Source: Manis javanica
Taxonomy: Eukaryota > Chordata > Mammalia > Pholidota > Manidae
Length of the DNA: 64,000 nt
Direction: 5' to 3'
Assembly (NCBI RefSeq): GCF_040802235.1
Contig: NC_133158.1
Coordinates: 152,470,401-152,534,400, forward strand
In this document: positions 12,233 through 21,745 of the stretch, piece after piece
How positions within the stretch are numbered: position 1 is the first letter of the stretch
Layout: the number at the start of each line of letters is the position of its first letter
Translations under genes and position numbers: made by a program
The notes under the pieces: generated by a model
The model's database searches: none
Told to the model about the DNA's origin: nothing
Seen by the model: the letters and a program-made list of their open reading frames with translations, nothing else

Positions 12233-12529
12233 CTAAGATGAAAGAATGCGGCCCATTCCCCAAGCAGTTAGTTGAGTACGATGCCGCCGAAGATGCTCTA
12301 CACCCAGAACTGTTAGGCCAGGAGCATGTCAGGCTGGCCGGCCCTGCTCCCTGAGTGTTGTTGGGGCCTAGAGGTGGCAGTGCCTCTGACCTGGCCTCAC
12401 AGTGTCCCTTTTCAGGGACCAAGAGAAAGGCGAGGGGCCTCGGAGACTGGGTGTCCAGCGGGAGAGAAGGGGAGATACCCTGTCTGCTGGTGAAGACTGG
12501 TGAGCTGGGCAGCAGGTACAGCCTGCAGT

Positions 12530-12690
12530 GGGGACAGACGGGATGGTGGGGGTCAATGGGGACAGCAAGGGACAGAAGACAGAGGGATTTGGGGACAGCA
12601 GGGCATGGTGGGGACACTAGGGGACAAAGGGGGGTAGATGGGACAGTGGGGGACAATGAGGACAGCAGGAGACAGAGGGGAACAGTCAGG
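12530..12690. repeat. GGGGACA-type minisatellite in PLEKHG4B intron
   Basis: About 160 bp of imperfect G-rich tandem units on the plus strand (GGGGACAGC, GGGGACACTAG, GGGGACAATGAG). G-runs recur every 10-15 bases, so the strand could form G-quadruplexes. It lies between the post-PH exon and the second PH exon. Confidence 0.8.
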
Positions 12691-13066
12691 GACAGAGGCC
12701 CCCAGGCCAGGCACACATGCTGTGTGCTGTGTGCTGGGAAGGGCGTGAGCCCAGGTGACCAAGTGACGAGGCACCTCCTGGAGACACAAGCAGAGAAAGA
12801 AAGGCAATGATCAGAGCCAGGTGGGGCAGGGGGTTGGGCAAGGGTGGGGGAGGCTGGGGAGGGAGACCCTGCCAGGCAACGCAGCTTCCAGCTCCTGCAA
12901 AGGACTGACCCACTGGAAGGGGTTTAGGGGCCATTGGGCTTCCTGAGCAAAGCTGCCCCAAGCACAGATCCAAGCCCAGACCAAAGTCCAGCCTAAACCC
13001 TGCTCCCACTCACCCCAAAACCTAGTCTAAACCTGCCCCAAGCCCAGCACCCTGACGTCCCACCAC

Positions 13067-13244
13067 CTCTGTTCCTCAGCGCCTGCCGCCACAGGATCTT
13101 CCTGATCACGTCGGTCCAGGTGGTCTTGGCCTCCGCAGAGCTGGCCTGGAGAATGTAGGTGTCCTGGGATTTCCACCTTTGGAACCAGATCTTGAACCTC
13201 AAACCGCTGTCACCCACATTCTCCTTCATCCTGATCTCTGCTGT
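13067..13244 (-). pseudogene. PLEKHG4B: PLEKHG4B PH exon 2
   Basis: The exon starts after ATGCAG (AG at 13,245-13,246) and ends at donor GTGGTG (13,066-13,065). At 178 bp it starts in phase 0 and ends with one base of a Glu codon. It encodes the C-terminal strands and helix of the PH domain: TAEIRMKENVGDSGLRF, then IWFQRWKSQDTYILQASSAE and WTDVIRKILWRQALRNR. The helix with its conserved Trp is intact. No lesion is seen inside this exon. Confidence 0.92.
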
Positions 13245-13896
13245 CTGCATCACAAGCCCGGAGGGGCAGCACTGTCAGGAACTCCAACGCCCTCCCTTGA
13301 GCAGCTGACCACATTCTGGCTGACCGTTTGACCCCAGCACCTCAGTGCTGGAGATTTGCAGACACCAGGTGGTATGGACAAGGCTGGGCCAGGGTCTCCC
13401 ATGGATGGGATGGATGGAGTGCCCCCATCTGCACTGGCTCCCTCTCGGAGCCCCCATTTCCCCACTGGAGAAAATGATGGTGGAATGGGAAGGCTCTATG
13501 GAGCCCTCTGGCTCTCACCCAGCGCTGCAGGACCCCTGTGATGTCCCTCAGTGCTGGCAGGTAAGGGCTCGCAGGGGTGGTCTTCCCTGGGAGGAGCCTG
13601 AGAGCAGGAGACCTCACCCTTAGCCTCCATCAGGGAGGGGCAGGTGAGGGAAGGCCGCCTCCATTCACCATGATCAAAATCCAGGCTGGAGTCATGGACT
13701 GAGGAGATGTTTGTTTTCCAGCCTGAGCCAGCACACAGGACTGGAAAGAGCAAATGTCCCTGCAGCTTTGGGAGGTCTGAGGTTTTCAAAAACAGCCAGA
13801 GCACCACAGCAAGCAGCAGACACCACGTGCTCCCTGCTTTGTCTCCAGTGGACCAGGCCCGACCCCCAGTGGCACTGGGCACACGGGAGGAGGGAC

Positions 13897-13898
13897 CC
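13897..13898 (-). other. PLEKHG4B: Lost splice donor after PLEKHG4B PH exon 1 (GG for GT)
   Basis: On the minus strand the exon end reads TTCAAG followed by GGGTCC. The next exon starts in phase 0 with ACAGCAGAG, so the boundary should be directly after AAG, where the dinucleotide is GG. A GT two bases further on would shift the reading frame if used. Confidence 0.8.
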
Positions 13899-14069
13899 CT
13901 TGAAGGACTGCTTGTATGTGTAGGTGTTGTAGACCCCACCCACCTTTGTGGTCTTGCCGAACAGGATGGGGTCTTCAGAGAGGAACACTTTCCTCAAATA
14001 CTTTCTCCTTCCACAGCAAATGATGAATGCATCCTGGCATCTCAGTGGCCGCTGTTCCTTCAAATTCAC
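13899..14069 (-). pseudogene. PLEKHG4B: PLEKHG4B PH exon 1
   Basis: The acceptor is a good polypyrimidine tract ending CTGCAG (AG at 14,070-14,071). The exon is 171 bp, phase 0 at both ends, and encodes VNLKEQRPLRCQDAFIICCG, RRKYLRKVFLSEDPILFGKT and YTYKQSFK. These are the first strands of the PH domain, where the Dbl-family consensus has a similar LRHVFLFEDLILF core. The frame is open, but the donor that should follow AAG is not GT. Confidence 0.92.
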
Positions 14070-15323
14070 CTGCAGACAGAGCAAGTCTCCCTCAGGAATG
14101 ATTGGATTCCAGCTGATACATCCACCCTGGCCTCTGAGAAGGGGGCTTGAGACTTGAGTTCAATCCCCAATGGCCACTGACTCAATCAGTCCTGCCTGGG
14201 AATGAAGCCTCCCCCAAACCCCCAAAGGCCAGGCTTGTAGTGTGCAGACCAGTGCACCCAGGGCAGCAGAGACTCACAGCCCTCCCCACATGTCCAGCTC
14301 TGTGCGGCTCTTCTCTCTGGCCCGTGAGTTATATCCCTTACAATAAGCTGGAAATCTAGGAAGTAAAATGCTTCCCTAGGTTCTCTGAGCCACTCTAGCA
14401 AATAACTCAAACTCAAAGAGGGGGTTTTTGGAACCTCCAGCCTGTGACTAGGTGGGGTAGGGGGCAATCTCATGGGACAGAGCCCTTAACCTGTGGGGTC
14501 TGACACTGGCTCAGGGAGATGGTGTCAGAACTGAGTTGAATTATAGGACATCCAGCTGGGGTTCAAGAGTTGCCTGGATGTGAGGGGAAAACCTATACAC
14601 TAGGTCTGGAAACGGGTGCCGACCCCTCTTCAGGTTCCTGTGCTTGCCGGTTCACACAGAGGGTCTGCGAAAGCCCTTTCGCGTATGTCAGTTCAGTTCC
14701 CCCACCCCCAGAATCCTGCCTGAGTGGCATGTGGGCTGATGCCGTGTGGGAGGCTGCAGTCTCTGCGCCCTTGCCAGGCAATTGCTCCCTTGTGATATGG
14801 GTCCCAAACAACAGCAGGTCTCTCCCACAGCCTTCCATCCTGAGGTCAGCCCCGTTTCAGCGAGGCATAGTGTTCTCATTCTGTGTGGGGAATTCTGTAG
14901 CCATGCCTTCTGACCTCCAGAGACAAGGGGTCCCATCTGAGAGGGCAGCCTCCTCTTCCTCATGTGCTGGTCCTGCCACGCCACCATGGGGGTGTGTGCG
15001 CATTGGCCTTAGCACCCCCAAAGCCCCACAGTACAGCTGAACTGTCGATGCATCCAGTTGATTTAAAACAGCTCCAATAAGTCTGGTCTGCAGCCAGCCT
15101 GCTTTTCAAGCATGCAGCTACTGCCCCAGTGGCCCAGACGTTGGGGTCCTTCCTCTCACCCTCCTGCCCCTCTGGTAGAGTCTCAGGCGGGGCCTCTGGG
15201 AGGGGTCTGTTTTGGGGATTTTCCTGAAGGAAAGTTCATGTGTTCTTGGCCCTGATCATGTTTTTCCCCTGCACCAGCCCAGAGTCCTGAGCGCATGAGA
15301 GCCAGTCAGGGCCTTGGACGCTT

Positions 15324-15325
15324 AG
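15324..15325 (-). other. PLEKHG4B: Lost splice donor after PLEKHG4B DH exon 3 (CT for GT)
   Basis: The exon end reads TGTGAC followed by CTAAGC on the minus strand. GTAAGC would be a near-consensus donor, so one substitution explains the loss. The 231-bp phase-0 length and the phase-0 start of the next exon place the junction here. Confidence 0.8.
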
Positions 15326-15556
15326 GTCACAGTAGCGGATGGCATCCACTGTGAGCAGATCGTTGCTGTGGCGCAGCTAGAAGCGGACCACATCCTCGGC
15401 GGCTCCAAGTTCCCCCAGCTCCTGCTGTTGGGCCAGGAAGAGGCTGGCCTCTTTGACCGGGTCCTGGAGCAGGAGCGCGTACTTACCCATGCACTGCATG
15501 GGCTTCAGCAGGTAGGAGTCCAGGTCCATCTTGTCACCCAGCTCCTGCTGCTTGTC
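15326..15556 (-). pseudogene. PLEKHG4B: PLEKHG4B DH exon 3, contains in-frame TAG
   Basis: The acceptor is CCTGTGCAG (AG at 15,557-15,558). The exon is 231 bp (77 codons, phase 0 both ends). It encodes DKQQELGDKMDLDSYLLKP, then MQCMGKYALLLQDPVKEAS, the conserved DH helix that normally reads LLKPVQRMGKY: the usual VQR is MQC here. Codon 60 of the exon (15,377-15,379) is TAG in the motif VVRF-stop-LRH where human has Gln. After the stop the frame continues as LRHSNDLLTVDAIRYCD. A protein ending here would lack the end of the DH domain and the whole PH domain. Confidence 0.92.
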
Positions 15557-15628
15557 CTGCACAGGCAGGAGAGGGGGTCAGGTGCGACCAGGCTGGGGGC
15601 GACTCGGTTCTTGGGGAGGGGGGATGAC

Positions 15629-15718
15629 CTTGAAGAAGATGTTGCCGTGGCCGTGGAGCAGGGCGTCTGCCTGGGGCTTGTTCTTGCTGTAGAGCACGTA
15701 GAAGCCAAGCTGTTCCTC
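15629..15718 (-). pseudogene. PLEKHG4B: PLEKHG4B DH exon 2
   Basis: A 90-bp, 30-codon, phase-0 exon between acceptor TCTTCTGCAG (AG at 15,719-15,720) and donor GTCATC (15,628-15,627). It encodes EEQLGFYVLYSKNKPQADAL and ends HGHGNIFFK, closely following the remembered human EEQFGMYVIYSKNKPQSDAL. The exon is intact. The +3 position of the donor is C, which makes it a weaker site. Confidence 0.93.
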
Positions 15719-15799
15719 CTGCAGAAGAGAACACAGGGCACCTGAGCCTGGTGGGGTTGGAATCGCTGCTGTCCCTGCCATCCATGCAAGTTCTCCCAC

Positions 15800-15975
15800 A
15801 GGATGGAGGGAGGAGGCTAGAGGAAGGAGGCAGGAGGCAAGAGGCAAGAGGCTGGAGGAAGGAGGCCGGAGGCTGAAGGCAGGAAGCAGGAGGCTGGAGC
15901 CTGGAGGCAGGAGGCTGGGGGCAGGAAGCAGGAGGCTGGAGCCTGGAGGCAGGAGGCAGGAGGCTGGAGGCTTGG
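15800..15975. repeat. GGAGGC/AGGAGGCTGGA minisatellite
   Basis: About 175 bp of purine-rich tandem repeat on the plus strand, with variants of AGGAGGCAGGAGGCTGGAGC. It lies in the intron between DH exons 1 and 2 of PLEKHG4B. Its minus-strand translation is a Pro-Ala-Ser-Leu low-complexity string and is not coding. Confidence 0.9.
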
Positions 15976-16890
15976 ACCTGCATCAAGACTACTCAGCTCC
16001 TGAAGGTGTGGGAGTGCCCCAGGCCTGATGCCAAGTCCTGGAATTGTCTTAAAGTGGAGTTTGGGGGAAGGGGCAAGAGGGCAAGCCTGGGAGGGCTCAG
16101 AATGGGGGGCTTTGAAATGTTACTAAGATTCAAGAGCCAAAGTTGTCCAAACATTTAAAATTCTTGAAATTATTGCCAAAGATACAGAAATTGCACCTTG
16201 TGACTACAAGTGTCTTTCAAAAACTAGCTGAAAAGACATAACCTGTGGGATTTATTTCATCTGTGGTGTTTTCCTTGTGGAATGTCTATTTAAAAGTGCT
16301 GAGGCAAATGTTTCGTATGCCCACAGTGCAGACCCCCTGGGTGCCTGTGCCTAGAATAGTGCCTGGTAAGCGTTTGCTGAAAGGATTTTCTTTCCAAAGT
16401 GAATTAGGAATTTTGTGAAAGACCCTAATGGGGAGACAGTCCGTACTCGTGGCTGAAGAGAGAGCAAGCAGCCCCCTCAGTTAATGTGTGCATTCCATGT
16501 GCTTCTGTCAAGAGTCCCCACCAGATTCTCAGAACTAGGCAGGCCTTGCCCCAGGGAACTTTGGGAAGGGTTCTGAAGGGGACCAGTGGGCTTCCTGGGT
16601 GTGGCAAGCAAGCTGATTGGGACTTGCTTTGGCTGATTAGCCCTGGGCGTGAAGGTGCAGGGTGGGTACAGATCTAAGCTTGAGGATGTGGGCGAGGCCC
16701 CAGCACATGTGGCTCTCCAGAAGGCTGCCATCAGGCGATGTGTATGGGGTGTGGCCAGTGCTGTCAGACCCACAGCTGCCTGCCTGTTGTGGGCCACAAG
16801 TCTTACTGTGCCGAGGCACCCATGCCTAACCCCGACAGCAGTGCTCCGACTCTCTTGGCCCTGGGTTCCCTGCAGCCCAGAGGGACTCAC

Positions 16891-17143
16891 GTGTCTGAGG
16901 AAGCCCTGGCCCATGGCCAGTGGACAGAGCCCACAGCACTCCAGCTCCCTGAGGAAGTGCCAGCCCTGGAAGTCGTGGAGCTCAGCCCCGTTCCCAAAGA
17001 TGACATGGCTCTTCCCACGGAGGTCCCGGGGCAGGTCTGCTCTTTCCATTTCTGGAAAATAGTTGTCGATGACATATCCTAAGGACCTGACGTACTCCCT
17101 CTCTGTGGAAATCATCTCGGCCATTATGTGCTGTGGTCGATGG
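16891..17143 (-). pseudogene. PLEKHG4B: PLEKHG4B DH exon 1 (start of RhoGEF domain)
   Basis: The acceptor is CTGTCTTCCAG (AG at 17,144-17,145) and the donor GTGAGT (16,890-16,885). At 253 bp it starts with one base of a split codon and ends in phase 0. It encodes PQHIMAEMISTEREYVRSLG, then VIDNYFPEMERADLPRDLRG, the canonical conserved region 1 of Dbl homology domains (the Glu of ISTERE contacts the GTPase). It continues through HVIFGN and HFLRELECC to FLRH. The exon is fully open and both splice sites are good. This is the clearest single piece of evidence for the gene's identity. Confidence 0.96.
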
Positions 17144-19534
17144 CTGGAAGACAGAGAGCCGGTGGGACAGTCAGGCTGCAGGCAAAGACCCCTGCAACAC
17201 GGTGTCAACGTTTCCGCCTCCTACCGAGACAGAAGCAATGGAAATCCAGAAGGACAGTGGCAGCATGCAGACAGGAGGTTCCCAGCAAGCAGAGCACTTC
17301 CAGTCCAGCAATGGCCACTCACAGGAGTGCTCCCAGCCCTGAGTCATTCTCTCACTGTTACCTGGAGTTGCTCCTTTGATGCAATATAAATAGGAAAGAT
17401 AAAAACAGGGAGGGATGCATATTAGCAGAAAAAATAACTTCCCCATTATTGATCATGGCCTTTACAAATGAGGAGAGATCCTTTTGGAAACTGAAAAGGT
17501 GAGATTCACAGGCTCCTGACTTAAGCCCGAGTCATGAGGCCTCTTGTTTCCAGAGGGTGTGATTCTAGCCCCTCTTCAGGGGTTGCTTCAGCGGGACATC
17601 CAAACACTCCCAGCAGGGAGCCTCTGCAAAGAAGGCTGTGGAGATTTATGGGGACATGGGTTTCTGATGCCCACCTGCTGCTAACCCACCAGAAGGTATT
17701 TCTGCAAAATCAGCTTTGTATAGTGACATCTGACCCTGAGGCCAGGGAGGGATGTGAGCAGGGGGCAGACCTCTTCTCCTCCCCAGTTCCCGCTGGTGTC
17801 CAAGCACTGTATATGTCTCAAGGATGCACATGGTACCAATAGGCTTCACTTCACTTGGGTGCTGAGCAGAGTCTGGTGGTGAACTGGGGCCCCACCCTGC
17901 CAACAGTGAGGCACATTGCTTTCTTCTTTATTTGATAGCATCCTACCAGCAACTTTCTTAAAGTACTCAATCCCAATGACGCTAATGGGGGTGGCAAATT
18001 TTTTGCATATATTTGGTTTTTTCAAGTGGAAAAATTTCAAGTGGTGGTCTGAAGAGCTACAGAGTGCACCCACTGCAGCTGGCTTGGAGAATGTGTGCTT
18101 TCCCACACCTGCACAACAAATTTTACAAATGCTATTGTTTTTGCAAAAATGGCACCTTCTGGTGGGTCAGTAACTGCTGCAGGCCTGGAGGAGCCCCCAG
18201 CAAACCAGAGGGCCACCATTACAGCAAGTATGCGCCATGGAGTCACCTCCTGTGAACACTCACTGAAAATAAGCACCCTTAAATACTCTGGAACAAAATA
18301 AAATTAGTGGTCTGGGTATTTGGACCAAATGGAAATTGACTTGCGGACATGATGGCTCGGAATTTCCTGGGAGATGCCTGCTGGCCAAGTGACAGGAACA
18401 CCCCCAGACAGGCAGCAGGACTGTCTCCACTGTCCTGGTGTCTGTGGAGGGCCCCACTCCAGACCTGGGCTTGTTGGGTCTGTGGCTTGGATGCAGCAGG
18501 CAGGGGACTATCCTCAGGGCAAAAAGCAGGACAGGTCCCCACGTGTTCTCCTGGACCCAGAACAACCAAGGGCTGCTCTCAGCAGGTGGACAGCCCAGCC
18601 CCTGTGTTCTGCAGCCCCTAAACCTTCAAAATGAGCTTGGTGGAGCTGGAAGGTGGTTCACAAACCTCGTGCCTTCCCTGCAATGCAGATGCTCCCAAGT
18701 CCCCAAAGTCCCACCTTTTAAGGAGCACATTGTAACAGCCAGAGGTAGGGAAACTTGAAGGAGTGTTTCAGAAGACTTATGTAACCCCCTCAGGTCAGAT
18801 TAAGGCCTGTTTTGGAAGACACCTACCTCCAGTCAGTCCACCGTTCTCTAGAGAAATGGACAAACAGGCACGGGACAAGCAATGCCCAGCAATGCTGCTA
18901 TCAGCCATTAGGCATGGGTGGAGTTCTTCCCCACTTTTATCCAAACTATTAATAAGAAAATGTTTACAAACATTTTCTTAAATATTTGACACATTAAAAT
19001 GGACACATCTGTTTGGGCAATAGGTAAATGGGTGCATATCTCTAGTCTCAACACTTAGGGTCTTTTTGTAAAAGCAATTTTTAAGGTAAAATTTTCATAT
19101 TGTGGCCTTTATTTGCCTTTTGTAAATTTCTAAAATAAGGGCTCCTTAAATGACTAGACTTGGTTATGTAACCATCAGAGTGGGTATGCCACATTACCTC
19201 AGGTCATGGAAAAGAAGCAGTTTTCAAGGATTCTGTTCTAAACATGGAAAGTAATTAACACCTTGCTTAAAAGCAAAGGCACGCGTGTTTCAGCCTGGAC
19301 TGGACAGGACGGGCTGGGAGGGGTGCATATGGATTCTCTGCTTTGTAGGAGCACATGGAATGGCTCTGGGTGTCTAGATCTCCCCTGAGCACTGGGCCTG
19401 AAGGCCGGAGGGCTCCCTTCTCACCTTCCTGCTCTCTCTCTTTCTCCCGTCGTCCTCACGGGGCCGGGTCCTGGTGGGAGAGGACAGACTCCGGTTCCGA
19501 GGGGGGCTCTCAGCACCCTGGCTCAGGGGCCCAC
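17144..19534 (-). other. PLEKHG4B intron between pre-DH and DH exons
   Basis: About 2.4 kb without a recognised exon. Short open frames occur on both strands, but none has paired splice sites in the right phase together with a recognisable motif. The part from 17,900 to 19,260 is more AT-rich and may hold diverged repeats I could not name. A small intervening exon could be missed. Confidence 0.4.
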
Positions 19535-20085
19535 CTTCTCTGGGGCTGTGGCAGTGGTGGTCTCCAGTCCTCTGACGAAGAACCCCGTGTGGCCTGGCCA
19601 GTGCCCATTCCTGGGGCCACAGCCTAATGGAATCTCAAAGCTTTGTGTTTTCTTCATGATTTTCTTCAGGGGGTGTTTCCTGGGGTGGCCACTGGGTGTC
19701 TGCATGAGTTCAGAGTAGGTGGAGCTGTTGTCCAGGACATGCACACCTGGGCCCAGGTGCCCACTCTCCTGCCCACACAGAGTGGTTTGTCCAGGGAGCG
19801 GTGGGGCCCACTGTCCAGTGTGGACCTCGGGGTCACTGAGGCAAGTCCAGGATTGCTTATGGTGTCCCCTCTCAGCCCTCTGAGCAAGCACCTGCTTCAG
19901 GGGGCTCCAGTTCAAAGGTGGGGCACCGGGGCCCGGGTGGTCACAGAAAGGGCCTCTTGAAGCTGCAAGGCCCTGTGCCACTGCTGCAGGGCCTGCTGGC
20001 CGCCCAGGCCCCACCCCACTGCCTTGCCCAGGGAAGCTCCCCACAGTCACCTCCGTGGGCTCCTGTTGACATCTCTTTAGATACT
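19535..20085 (-). pseudogene. PLEKHG4B: PLEKHG4B pre-DH exon (probable)
   Basis: A long minus-strand frame ends at a donor (AAG followed by GTGGGC, GT at 19,534-19,533). Near its end it encodes KKIMKKTQSFEIPLGCGP and then HTGFFVRGLETTTATAPEK. The remembered human protein has a matching KTQSFEIP motif and a VRGLE segment upstream of the DH domain. The KTQSFEIP-type motif is typical of PLEKHG4 proteins. The 5' boundary is uncertain: candidate acceptor AGs lie around 20,070-20,085. No lesion is seen in the frame. Confidence 0.75.
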
Positions 20086-20704
20086 AGGGAACCGGCTCTC
20101 GGCCCAAGGGTTCTGGGAGCTCACGGCACTAAGGCATCCACCCACCCACCTGCACAGCAGAGGAGCGAGCTGGTCAGGGCAGCAGGAGGCCACTGCTGCC
20201 AAGATGGCCTGGAATGCCTGCCTGATGCTGTGCGGCCAAGTGTGGCTCGTGTGAACTCAGGTCACAGGACTGCTATGCAGGTCACTCAGACGCAGGACCA
20301 GGGTGAGCCAGACGGAGAGGCAGGAAGACCCCTCTGCCCACAGTGGCAGCTGCTGGCTGGACTTTCCCACTGGGAGACCAGGTGAGTTTGTGTCTTAGCC
20401 TGAGGGGTTTGTGTCCGGCAGCAGTCAGAGTGCTTGCCTCAGTGGGAGGGGAGGGCCTGAGCTTCCCTTTGTCAGAGTAAAGCCCTGGGGAGGATGGGAT
20501 GAGTGTGAGAAGGCTGCCCTCACGCTCCTGTTGAGCTCTCTGAGGGGAAATGGGTGTGCAGATTAGGACGGGTGTTTTCTAAACCCTTCAACATATTCGG
20601 GTTTGACTGTTACTGAACTGGGAGCAGGCAGGCTGTGCTGCATGACTGTGCTGCAGTGGTAGAGTTCCTACTGCTTCTTGGAAAAATTAGCAAATTACCG
20701 TGTT
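20086..20704. other. No gene recognised upstream of last PLEKHG4B exon
   Basis: About 600 bp of unique sequence where the next upstream PLEKHG4B intron would begin. The minus strand has no long open frame here. No repeat was recognised. Confidence 0.4.
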
Positions 20705-21245
20705 AGAAACTTTTCTTTCTTTTCTTTTTTTTTGTTTTGGTATCATTAATCTACAATTACATGAGCAACATTATGTTTACTAGACTCCCCCCATTACCAA
20801 GTCCTCCCCACATACCCATTGCAGTCGCTGTCCATCAGCATAGTAAGATACTATAGAATCACTACTTGTCTCTGTGTATACTGCCTTCCCCGTGCCCCCC
20901 ACCCCCTACATTATGTGTGCTAATTGTAATGCTCGCTTTCCCCCCTTCTCCCTCCCTTCCCACCCATCCTCCCCAGTCCCTTTCCCTTTTGTAACTGTTA
21001 GTCCATTCTTGGGTTCTGCGAGTCTGCTGCTGTTTTGTTCCTTCTGTTTTTTCTTTGTTCTTATACTCCACAGAGGAGTGAAATCATTCGAGAGTTGTCT
21101 TTCTCCACCTGGCTTATTTCACTGAGCATAACACCCTCCAGCTCCATCCGTGTTGTTGCAAATGGTAGTACGATTTGTGTATATGTACCACCTCTTCTTT
21201 ATGCATTCATCTACTGATGACAGGTCGCTTCCATTTCTTGGGCAT
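20705..21245 (-). mobile_element. 5'-truncated L1 (3' UTR and ORF2 end)
   Basis: The element starts at a T-rich tract (20,708-20,736), the antisense of an L1 poly(A) tail. It continues with the lineage 3' UTR signature TATCATTAATCTACAATTAC and the antisense of the ORF2 C-terminal region (CTGGCTTATTTCACTGAGCA, CTCCAGCTCCATCCGTGTTG). It stops abruptly near 21,243, where the CpG island begins. A short 5'-truncated copy like this is the usual product of L1 target-primed insertion. Confidence 0.9.
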
Positions 21246-21299
21246 CTACTGGGCGAGAGCGTCGATCACGTGAGTCTTGCGGCTGCGCAGTAGCTGCAG

Positions 21300-21656
21300 G
21301 TGCTGCCACCGCCTTATTCAAAGTCAGTAGCATCGGGAGCGCCGCCAAGAGATGCTGCTGCTGCTGCTCCCTCAATGTTCGGTCGGCCGGCCCGGGAAGA
21401 GCTGCGCGCGCCGTCCTGTCCACGCTGCGGGCTGGGCGGAGACCAGATGCTGAGGAACCCGCGCGTGCTCGGCTGCGCCGTCCTTCCGGCGCGCATGCGG
21501 GGGCGGCACCGGCCCGGACTTGGAGCCGCTGCCCTCGCCGGACTTCGGAGAGCTCGGCGAAGAGGCAGCTCCCGCTCCTGCGGATCTGCGGTGAAGGGTC
21601 CAGAGCAGGCCCTGCTTCAGGGTGAAGGCGACGGCGACGGCTCTGCGGGCCAGAAG
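21300..21656 (+). CDS. Candidate first exon of an unidentified gene
   Basis: On the plus strand, CpG-island sequence ends in GGCCAGAAG followed by GTACGTGG, a near-perfect splice donor (GT at 21,657-21,658). The frame through it is open from 21,300; a plausible start is the ATG at 21,375 (MFGRPAREELRAPSCPRCGL) or the one at 21,447 (MLRNPRVLGCAVLP), giving an Arg/Ala-rich N-terminus. I do not recognise the protein and no downstream exon was found, so the exon may equally be non-coding 5' UTR. GC-rich DNA gives long open frames by chance, so coding status is weak; the splice donor is the stronger evidence. Confidence 0.3.
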
Positions 21657-21667
21657 GTACGTGGCCG

Positions 21668-21745
21668 CGGGGCGCGGCGGGACCCGAGCGGGGCGCGGCG
21701 GGACCCGGACGGGGCGCGGCGGGACCCGGACGGGGCGCGGGGAAC
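21668..21745. repeat. 21-bp GC-rich tandem repeat
   Basis: About three and a half units of GGGGCGCGGCGGGACCCGGAC immediately downstream of the candidate donor, followed by a partial unit. All positions are G/C/A and the units are almost identical, so this is a young minisatellite. Confidence 0.9.

Larger units (their letters stand above)
11640..20085 (-). pseudogene. PLEKHG4B: PLEKHG4B, 3' half (DH-PH RhoGEF), inactivated
   Basis: PLEKHG4B is a Dbl-family guanine nucleotide exchange factor whose DH-PH module activates Rho-family GTPases; it has been reported to act on CDC42 at epithelial junctions. Read on the minus strand, the exons present are: a pre-DH exon (19,535-20,085), DH exons (16,891-17,143; 15,629-15,718; 15,326-15,556), PH exons (13,899-14,069; 13,067-13,244), a post-PH exon (12,112-12,232) and a Ser-rich C-terminal exon (about 11,640-11,882). 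Phases fit throughout. The gene is broken by a TAG in the DH domain, donors lost after the third DH and first PH exons, and a 4-bp duplication after the PH domain. Introns are kept, so this is a decayed gene or segmental duplicate. The long N-terminal exon of the human gene was not found in the window. Confidence 0.9.

Noticed and set aside
15777-15986. PASRLQPPAS-type minus frame beside PLEKHG4B DH exon 2
   Set aside because: Translation of the GGAGGC minisatellite; the real exon boundary is the acceptor at 15,719-15,720.
18260-18569. Minus-strand frames as an extra PLEKHG4B exon
   Set aside because: Open for about 100 codons but with no recognised PLEKHG4B motif and no convincing paired splice sites, so not called.
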